In this document: positions 56,736 through 64,000 of the stretch, piece after piece | How positions within the stretch are numbered: position 1 is the stretch's first letter | Layout: every line of letters starts with the position of its first letter | From: Capsicum annuum | Lineage: Eukaryota; Streptophyta; Magnoliopsida; Solanales; Solanaceae | Length of the DNA: 64,000 nt | NCBI RefSeq assembly: GCF_002878395.1 | Contig: NW_025860675.1 | Location: 88,743-152,742 of the forward strand | Reading direction: 5' to 3' | The notes under the pieces: generated by a model | Told to the model about the DNA's origin: nothing | The model's database searches: none | The model's input: the letters and a program-made list of their open reading frames with translations, nothing else | Made by a program: the position numbers and the translations under genes

Positions 56736-57340
56736 TGATGCACCGTGGAAACACGACACTTTTGATTCTTAAAATAATGAATTTATGCTTGAATTTAGGT
56801 TGTTTTAGTAGATATGAGGTGGTTTTGTGGTTGTTGTAGGTACAAAAGGAAAATAATAAGCTTGTAATAAAATTGGAAGAAAAAGACCTGAAAAAGATGA
56901 GGTTCGGAGATGATACGAGTCTTTTTACTAGTCGTCAACACATCATACAACTCTTAGGATGACTCGTAAGCACAACAGAAACAACATCCAAGCAATAAAG
57001 CTAAGTAAAGGAAAGATACAACTGGAGCATATGACTCGTAAGATGAGGATACGGGTCGTGTCAAGCAACTGTAAAGAGAGCAAAACCTTAGGCTGCCATT
57101 CAGAGTTGAAGTCACAGAATCATGCAAGTCAAAAGTCTGAGTTTAGAAGACAGAGGGAACACAATCCTAGTGATCGTATTTTATTGTTTACAAACTCAAA
57201 GCATTCAAGATTTGGTTACTATTTACTTACTACTTCCAAATTCTCCCATTTAGTTTTCGGTACTATTCGAGAATTTTGTCAAGTTAAGCAACTTTTCATC
57301 GTTTTCCCTGTGGGTTCGACCCCAACCTAGTTGGGTCACT
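56736..57340 (+). repeat. Element F LTR end (Athila-like), partial
   Basis: Noncoding sequence from the break in E integrase to a block reading TTTTCCCTGTGGGTTCGACC, a text typical of U5 ends of plant Athila/Tat-type elements. It begins TGATGCACC at 56736, which could be an LTR start, but the length (about 600 bp) is short for the family, so truncation is as likely. The frame 56959-57330 shows no domain. Confidence 0.45.
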
Positions 57341-57473
57341 ATATTTGGCATCCACTGCAACATACTTCTTTGAAGGTTAGATTTGGCAAACATAAAATTG
57401 TAGTTTCATTTTCGGGGAAGACAATTTGAGTAGTTAATCAAATTGGTGAAGTTCGCGGGTTTTATGGTAATGT
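57341..57473 (+). other. Element F PBS position and leader
   Basis: TTTGGCATCCACTGCAAC directly follows the LTR-like end and stands where Athila-group elements carry their primer site (TGGCGCC... in family knowledge). It is too changed to name the tRNA. A short leader runs to the gag ATG. Confidence 0.4.
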
Positions 57474-58611
57474 ATGTCAAACACTAGGAGAAGAGTCAAT
57501 CCTTTACTCCCTTTTGATCCAGAGCCTGAAAGAATTTTTCAAAAACCGAGAAGGATGTCATGAGAAGTTCATGATGGTGTTCCTACTCGTGTTAAAGACC
57601 ACCATCTTGTGCCTCATCACCTACTTAATGATCCACAGAATGTTGTTGATAAATAGAGTGAGAAATTATTAGCTGTTGAAGAAGCTAGAATGGCTGAGGA
57701 AGCAAGGTTAGTTCAATAGGCTAGGGTATCCCAGCAAGAAGTGCTAGCCAGGTCTAGACAAGTGGCCCAGTGTCAAGATAGAGTTCAAAGAGGTGGAGCT
57801 CCAATGATCCTTCATATCAGGAGCCGTTGTTCCTTCTGCTCTACCCCCTAATGTTAAATTTGACATTACTAGTGCAATGATCAAATTGCTAAACTTGAAG
57901 GGTGCATTTTTGGGACAAGAAACTAATGATGCAAACATGGATCTTGCTAATTTTACTGGGATCTGCACACTGTATGCTATTTTGGGGATGGATCAGGAAG
58001 CTTTAAGGTTAAGGTTGTTCTTGTTTTCCCTCACTATGGTTAGGGGAACTTCTGAGACGTTAAATCACTAAATAACATGAGTTGCGGCGATAGTTTTTGA
58101 CTGGGGTTTTCCCTCCTACAAGGATGCTAAAGTTGAAATATGAAATCTACAATTTCAAGTACTTACTTGTTGAATCCATGTATAAGGTGTGGTTTAGATT
58201 GAAAAAGAAGCTAAGCATGGTACCTAATCATAGAATCACGGGGTCCAACTTCTTATAAATCTTCTACAAATCTCTGAATGTCAGTTCTAAAGCAATGGAA
58301 GATATAATTTTGGGAGGTGCAATTATGCTTTTTTGGTGGGATACTACGCAGTATGTGCTTAATGATATTTCGGTGACTAATGTAGGTTGGCATACTAGAG
58401 ATGTTGAGCATGGTGCCGGCATATAAGATTTTGGAATAGGTAATGATTATGGAGTTGGTTATGATTTGGTAACACAAGAGGTTGCACAACTTTGGACAGA
58501 TATTGGGCTTCTTACAAAACAATTTGCAACGATGAGTGCTGAAAAAATGAGTGCAGTTGGGGCATGGGGATCTGTTTCTTTAATTGTTAAGACTAAATCT
58601 GAAGAAGAAGC
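57474..58611 (+). pseudogene. Element F Athila-like gag (decayed)
   Basis: Starts with MSNTRRRVNPLLPFDPEPER at 57474. A coiled, Ala/Arg-rich stretch follows near 57670-57790, then LPPNVKFDITSAMIKLLNLKGAFLGQETNDANMDLANFTGICTLYAI (57847-57980). Further pieces are SKAMEDIILGGAIMLFWWDT near 58290-58345 and VAQLWTDIGLLTKQFATMSAEKMSAVGAWG (58480-58570). This is the gag layout of plant Athila-group elements. Frameshifts and stops divide it. It ends where minus-strand element G begins. Confidence 0.75.
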
Positions 58612-59190
58612 TGATGGACAGATACACCACCATCCTCAGAGTCCATGAGACAAACTCCAAGATTAGACAAACGATGAATGTCCTTCACTAACTCCCACCT
58701 ATCCTCATCCACATGAGCTAAACACCCAATGTATAACCTGTTAAGAGTATCAAAAACTACGTTAACTTTACTTGGATGGTAATGAAGACTCATATCATAG
58801 TCTTTCTGCAACTAGATCCATCTCCTCTGCCTGAGATTCAACTCCTTTTGAGTAAACACATTCTGAGGGCTCTTATGATCATTAAAGATGTCAACATTAA
58901 CCCCATAGAGATTGTGACGCCAAATCTTCAATGCAAACACCATAACTAACAACTACAAGTCATGAGTAGGGTAGTTCTTCTCATGAACTTTCAATTGCCT
59001 AGAAGCATAGGCCTCCACCATACCATGCTGGATTAATTAATACACAACCAAACCAAATGAGAGAAGCATCACAATACACTACAAAACCATCACTACCCTT
59101 GAGCATGGTCAAAACTTAAGCCGAAGTCAATTTATTCTTCAAACTCTCAAAACTACCCTCACACGCATCCGACCACAAGAACTTGACATT
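58612..59190 (-). pseudogene. Element G RNase H and linker (decayed, truncated)
   Basis: Minus frame 58593-58811 reads KDYDMSLHYHPSKVNVVFDTLNRLYIGCLAHVDEDRWELVKDIHRLSNLGVCLMDSEDGG, the RNase H end (VADALSR box changed to VFDTLNR) and linker. The upstream part (58850-59190) holds the YCDASxxGLGCxLxQHGxVxAYASR block in broken frames. At 58612 the sequence switches to element F, so the integrase of G is missing. Confidence 0.85.
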
Positions 59191-59940
59191 CTTCTAGGTC
59201 AACTTAGCCAATGCATCAACTATCATAAAAAAACATTCAACAAATCTCCTATAGTAACCGACCAGACTCAAGAACCTCCAATAATTGGTTATAGTCACAG
59301 GTCTAGGCCACTTCTTAACTGACACAACCTTTTGTGGATCTACCATGATCCATTCACAAGAGATAACATGGTCAAGGAAAGCCATATCATTCAAACAAAA
59401 CTCACACTTAGAGAACTTGGAATACAAACGATGATCCCTAAAGGTTTGCAACAAAGTATGGAGATGACCGACCTGATCTACCTCACTCTTAGAATAGACC
59501 AAGATGTCATCAATGACAAATAAATCTAGGAATAAACGAAAGACCATATTCATCAAATCACTGAATATTGCGGGGGCATTGGTCAACCAAAAGACATGAC
59601 TAGGAAGAACATACCGGGTCCTAAAGGAAGTCTTAGGGATATCTATTTCACTAATCTTGCACTGATAATAACTCGACCTAAGATCAATCTTAGTGAAATA
59701 CTTCACACTCTTAATCTGATCAAATAAGTCATCGATCCTAGAAAGAGGATACTTATTCTTTATGGTCATCTTGTTTGACTGTCGATAATTAGTGCACATT
59801 TGAAGAGAACCATACTTTTTATGCACAAACAACATAGGAGCACCCTAAGGAGACACACTAGGATGGATAAAGCCTTTATCTAAGAGATCCTACAATTTCT
59901 CCTTAAGATTCTTCAACTCTATCGGAGCCATTCTATAAGA
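59191..59940 (-). pseudogene. Element G reverse transcriptase (long frame, FIDD kept)
   Basis: A 213-codon minus frame (59194-59835) reads [60 protein letters not shown], then [40 protein letters not shown] and a GYYRRFVE end. Both catalytic Asp (VIDDIL) are kept, although a few residues before them are missing (FVI in place of FVIVFI). The N-terminal stretch to 59940 is outside the frame. It is the longest single coding frame of any RT here, but the element lacks integrase and LTRs. Confidence 0.9.
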
Positions 59941-60570
59941 AGGGATAGAAATTTGACGAGTATTCGAAATAAGATTAATCCCAAAATCAATTTCCCTATT
60001 ACGAAGAGTACCAGGAAGGTTATCAAGAAAGACCTTGGTAAACTCATTAGCCATGGGAACAAACTCTAGAGAAGGACCTTCCTAGTTAGAATCCTTAACT
60101 CAGACCAAATGATACAAACACATTTTAGAAATAAACTTTCGGGCACTAAGATATGAGATGAACCTCCCCATAGGCACTAAATAACTCCTTTCCCATCTAA
60201 TGATCGGCTCATTAGGGAATTTGAGCATGACCTAATGGGTTCGGTAATCTAAGAAAGCATAGCACAAATGCAACCAATCAATCCCCTAAATAACATCAAA
60301 ATAAACCATGTCAAACTCTATCAAATGTACAACGATTTATCTACAACTTACAGATACTACACCCTCTATAGACTCTTTTAACAACCAGAGAGTCTCCTAC
60401 CGAGATAGAAATAGATAAAGGAACCAACAAACACTCAGAATCAAAATCAAAATGCACAACCACAAATAGGGTCTCATAAGTGAGGGAGGACCCTGGATAT
60501 AGTAAATAATACATATCACGGGAGAAATTTTTCAATGTACCCGTAACAACATCTGTGAATGCCTCAGACT
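59941..60570 (-). pseudogene. Element G protease region (decayed)
   Basis: Minus frame 60341-60535 reads RDMYYLLYPGSSLTYETLFVVVHFDFDSECLLVPLSISISVGDSLVVKRVYRG. The DPG active site is YPG. The FDVILGMDWL block further on lies near 60270-60330 in another frame. The remainder to 59941 is the linker to RT. Confidence 0.85.
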
Positions 60571-60840
60571 CCTGGCAAGTAGGAAGTGCATATAACCAAT
60601 TTTGGACAGTTTTGGTGCCAGAAAAAAGTATAAGTAAAAAGCAGCACCCTTCAGTGCAGAAGCAGATAAACTACAAATAGCATCCCTGTTGGACCAAGAA
60701 GCCACTAGATAGGGGCACTCTCGCAGTATGTACCAAATCTAACAATATCTAAAACATTGGTTTCTCCCCTTCTCACACTGGCCACGATGATGCTGACCAT
60801 AAAAACAATAAGGAGCATAGGATGGAGCCAACTGAGCCAA
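60571..60840 (-). pseudogene. Element G gag C-terminal end
   Basis: Zinc-knuckle remnants lie at 60705-60780 (a CFRYC-type piece and RECPYLVAS), with a QHHRGQCEKGRNQ-like basic stretch before them. At about 60840 it joins, without any LTR or leader, the integrase of element H; the frame 60705-60902 is open across the junction. Confidence 0.75.
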
Positions 60841-61700
60841 TTAATCAAAGGCAAATGGTCATACGAACTACCTCCATAATCAATCACACAAACAAGCAAC
60901 ATATATTCAATTTACGAATCGTTCTCTCTGCTTATTCATTTGTCTATGGGTGGAAAACTGTACTAAGGCACAACTTTGTTCCCAAACCTTTTGACAACAG
61001 CTTCTATAAGTGAGATAATAATGACATATGGTGATCCAAAATGATTGAAAATAGAACATAATGGAACTTCACAATCTCCATAAGATATACCTTAGCATAA
61101 TCCTCCACTAAAAAACTAGTTGTCACTAGAAAAAAGTGAGCAGACTTGATCATTCTATCCATAATGACCCAAATAGAGTAACATTGATTCTATGAGTAGG
61201 GGAGACTGGTGATTAAATCCATATTAATCACTTCCCACTTCCTTTGGGCAATTCTATCTCTTGCTACAAACCCCCAAGTCTCAAGTTCTTAACTTTCACT
61301 TGTTGAAACACTATACACTTAGACACATAGCTAGCCATATTTCATTTTATATTATTCCACCAATAGAACTCTCTACGATCATGATACATGTTCATAGAAT
61401 TGAGATGAAAAGTATAATAAGATCCATGATCCTCGGCTATAATACTATGCCTCAGTCCATCAACACTGGGAACACAAAACCTACCATAGTACCTTAAGAT
61501 ATCATCACCACCAATCGCAAAATCAACCATCTTTTGCTGACCTACATTACTCTTAATCTTCATTATAGCAGGATCTAACATAAGTTTTTCCCTTATCTTA
61601 ATGATAAGAGATGACTGCAGTAACTGATCCATAAATACACCATCATCGTCAGAGTTCGTGAGACAAACTCTAAGATTAGACAAGCTATAAATGTCCTTCT
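60841..61700 (-). pseudogene. Element H integrase (truncated at its C-terminal side)
   Basis: Minus frame 61342-61683 reads MSNLRVCLTNSDDDGVFMDQLLQSSLIIKIREKLMLDPAIMK, then DDILRYYGRFCVPSVDGLRHSIIAEDHGSYYTFHLNSMNMYHDRREFYWW, the linker and the start of the HHCC finger. The core follows at 60900-61300, with NEQAERTI near 60925-60950 (catalytic Glu kept). It ends inside the CVIDYGGSSYDHLPLI block at 60841, fused to G gag. Confidence 0.85.
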
Positions 61701-62225
61701 CTAACTCCCCCCATCCTCATCTATATGAGCTAAATACAAAATCAATAACCTATTAAGAGAATCAACAACTATGTTAGCTTTACTTGGATTGTAATGGAGA
61801 CTCATATTATAGTCCTTTAGTAGCTCGATACATCTCATTTGCCTGAGATTCAACTCTTTTTTAGCAGACACATACTAAAGGCTCTTATGATAAAAAAAGA
61901 TGTCAACATGAACCCTATAGAAATTGTGACACCAAATTTTCAATGCGAACACCATGTCTAAAACCTCCAAGTAATGAGTAGGGTAGTTCTTCTCATGAAA
62001 TTTGAATTTCCTAGAAGAATAGGCCACCACCTTACCATGTTGTATTAATGCACAACCAAGCCCCATGTGTAAAGCATCACAATACACTACTAGACCATCA
62101 TTACGCTCGAGAATGGTCAAAACTGGAGCTGAAGTAAATTTATACTTCAACTTCTCAAAACTACCCTCACACGTGTCCGACCACAAGGACTTAACCTTCT
62201 TCTAGGTCAACTTAGTCAATGGAGT
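61701..62225 (-). pseudogene. Element H RNase H (decayed)
   Basis: Minus frame 61875-62186 reads [102 protein letters not shown]. The first Asp (YCDAL) and the later Asp-containing VDIFFYHKSL block are seen. The VADALSR-type end near 61740-61800 is degenerate. Confidence 0.9.
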
Positions 62226-62960
62226 AGCTATCATAAAAAACTTTTAATAAATCTCATATAGTAACTGACTAAACTATAGAAGCTCTGAATATTAGTGGGA
62301 GTCACAGGTCTAGGCCATTGTTTAACCACCACAACCTTTTGTGGATTTGCTATGATCCCTTTACTAATAAACATGACTAAGGAATGTCAGATCCTTCAAG
62401 AAAAACTCACATTTAGAGAACTTAGCATACAAATGATGATCCTTCAAGGTTCGCAACATAGTACAGAGGTGATCGACTTGATTCACCTCACAATTAGAAT
62501 AGATCAAGATGTCTTCAATTAAGATAATGACAAACAAATCTATGAACGGATAGAAGACCATATTCATCAAATCCCTGAATTCCACGGAGGCATTTGACAA
62601 CCAAAAAGATAAGACTAGGAATACCATACTAGGTCCTAAAGACAGTCATTGGGATATCTACTTCCCTAATCTTTAGCTGATAATAACCCAACCTAAGATC
62701 ATTCTTAGAGAAACACTACACACTCTAAAGCTAATAAAATAAGTCATTGATCCTAGAAAGAGAATATTTATTATTTATGGTCATCTTGTTCAACTGATGA
62801 TAATTAAAGCACATCCAAAGGAACCATCCTTCTTATGCACAAACAACATGTGAGACATACAAAGATGGATAAAGACTTTATCTAAGAGATCCTTCAATTA
62901 CTCCTTAAGCTCCTTCAACTCCTCCAGAGTCATTTGATAAGGATGGATAGATATTGGACG
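62226..62960 (-). pseudogene. Element H reverse transcriptase (decayed)
   Basis: Minus frame 62364-62627 reads FLVLSFWLSNASVEFRDLMNMVFYPFIDLFVIILIEDILIYSNCEVNQVDHLCTMLRTLKDHHLYAKFSKCEF. FIDD is LIED. Upstream blocks (RKKDGSxRMCxxY and DDLFDQ types) run to about 62960 in broken frames. It is close in sequence to element G, so both belong to one family. Confidence 0.9.
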
Positions 62961-63570
62961 AGTTTCAGGAATAAGATCAACCCCAAAATCAAATTCTCTA
63001 TTAGGAGAATTATCAGGAAGGTCATCGAAAAATACCTCGGGAAACTTATTAACCATGGAAACAGACTCTAGAGACATACTTTCCTAGTTCAAATCATTAA
63101 CTCGGACCAAATGATACAAATACCTTTTAGAAATCAACTTTTGGGTACTAAGATATGAGATAAACCTCCCCTTTGGAACCAAAGAACCCCCTTCCCATAT
63201 AATGACTGGCTCATTATGGAATTTAAACATGAAAATAAGGTACCGACAATCTAGGGAAGTATATCACGAATTCAACTAATCCATCTCCTAAATAACATCA
63301 AAATAAACCATGTCCAACTCTATCAAGTCTTCATGGATTACTCAACCATTAACAGATACCAACACCTCTATATACTTTGGACAACCATAAAGTCTCTTAC
63401 TAGGATAGTAATGGAAAAAGGAACCGACAGGCACTCATGATCAAAACCAAAATACACAGCCATAAATTGGGTTATATAAGAAAGGGAGGACCTTGGATCA
63501 AGTAAATAATACATAGCACCAGAGAAAATTTTCAACATACCCGTAACAATATCTGCAGATGCCTCAAACT
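62961..63570 (-). pseudogene. Element H protease region (decayed)
   Basis: Aligns in order with element G 59960-60560 (landmarks AACCTCCC near 63165, AATAACATCAAAATAAACCATGTC at 63290-63313, GTAAATAATACATA near 63500). No open frame of useful length remains and the active site could not be read with confidence. Confidence 0.75.
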
Positions 63571-64000
63571 CCTAGGGAATAGCAAGTGCATATAATTAAT
63601 TTTGGCTAGTGTGTGCTCTAGAAAAAAATAGAAAAAGTAAGAGCATCATCCATTCGTACAAGAATAGATAAAGTAGAAATAGGGGCCCTATTGTCCTAAG
63701 AAGCCTTTAAAAAGGGGCACTCTTGATCTATGTACCCAATGTAGCCACATCTAAAATATCGATTCATCCCCTTCTCATACGAGCAATGATGATGCTGACC
63801 ATAGAATCTACAAGAGCATACGATGGAGCTGACTGAGCCTTTCTAGCCTGAGATTGGGTACTTTGTTCCGAGAACCCGCCATTAAACTGAGATCGATGAT
63901 CATCCAATGGATTCAGGTAAGAAGTACTAGACGAGAAGAACTAACCAAAAATCCCTCACTTCTTTCTTGGCCACTTACCACCATCTCTACAACTTTGCTC
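63571..64000 (-). pseudogene. Element H gag C-terminal part, continues out of window
   Basis: The zinc-knuckle region around 63715-63765 reads RYFRCGYIGYIDQECPF. The first Cys of the CCHC box is Tyr and the His is Tyr. The basic, Gln- and Ser-rich segment before it (63780-64000) continues beyond the right edge. Confidence 0.75.

Noticed and set aside
56959..57330. 123-codon frame as a host gene
   Set aside because: It lies in LTR-like noncoding sequence next to the F primer-site region and matches no domain I know.
57300..57340. tRNA gene suggested by a GGGTTCGACCCC-like stretch near 57312
   Set aside because: It resembles a T-loop box only. No cloverleaf arms could be drawn around it, and the text is a common U5 end in plant Athila-type elements.

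Overview
This window holds no ordinary gene that I can support. It is a dense, nested pile of LTR retrotransposons from plant heterochromatin. Almost everything recognisable is Ty3/gypsy gag-pol: CCHC gag, aspartic protease, FIDD-type reverse transcriptase, RNase H, HHCC/DDE integrase and a chromodomain-like tail, on both strands and nearly all broken by stops and frameshifts. Long 2-2.7 kb LTRs, primer binding sites of the initiator-Met tRNA type (TGGTATCARAGC) and chromovirus proteins of the Del/Tekay type, plus one Athila-like gag, fit a large dicot genome. Solanaceae is my best guess from family resemblance; it is an inference, not proven here.

Layout, outermost first. Element E (+; its 5' LTR end at 51372-52716, internal region 52717-56735) appears to be interrupted by element A (+; pol 1-2448, 3' LTR 2449-4275 resuming at 50483-51371; its 5' half lies left of the window). 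A's LTR is interrupted by a 46-kb minus-strand array, 4276-50477, flanked by one 5-bp target duplication GATAT (4271-4275 and 50478-50482). The array has the structure LTR-internal-LTR-internal-LTR-internal-LTR: LTR1 4276-6420, LTR2 11220-13387, LTR3 26549-27530 plus 32995-33707, LTR4 48454-50477. Only the outer edges carry the duplication, so it looks like one insertion that grew by unequal LTR recombination.

Three later elements landed in the array. C (-; 17279-26469) sits in the second internal region and has lost most of its coding part. X (-; 27531-32994) sits in LTR3 and consists of one LTR plus about 3.3 kb that I cannot identify. B (+; 37950-47819) sits in the gag of the third internal region, flanked by a perfect AGAAC duplication and with both LTRs present. 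C is itself interrupted by D (+; 20655-25794), a 5.1-kb GC-richer non-autonomous element whose two 1.5-kb LTRs look identical by eye. D is therefore the youngest insertion and sits at nesting level five (E > A > array > C > D).

Right of E the region is a mosaic. An Athila-like LTR end and gag (F, +, 56736-58611) abuts a minus-strand gypsy fragment (G, 58612-60840), which is fused through a deletion to a second copy of the same family (H, 60841-64000, continuing out of the window). In H-to-G reading direction, integrase runs straight into gag.

The genes do not act together as a pathway; each gag-pol is a decayed copy of a retrotransposition machine. The points most worth following are the single-duplication tandem array, the recent element D with a hairpin at its LTR end, the repeated PBS variant, the many Gln codons turned to TAG (CHG-context deamination), and the H/G fusion.
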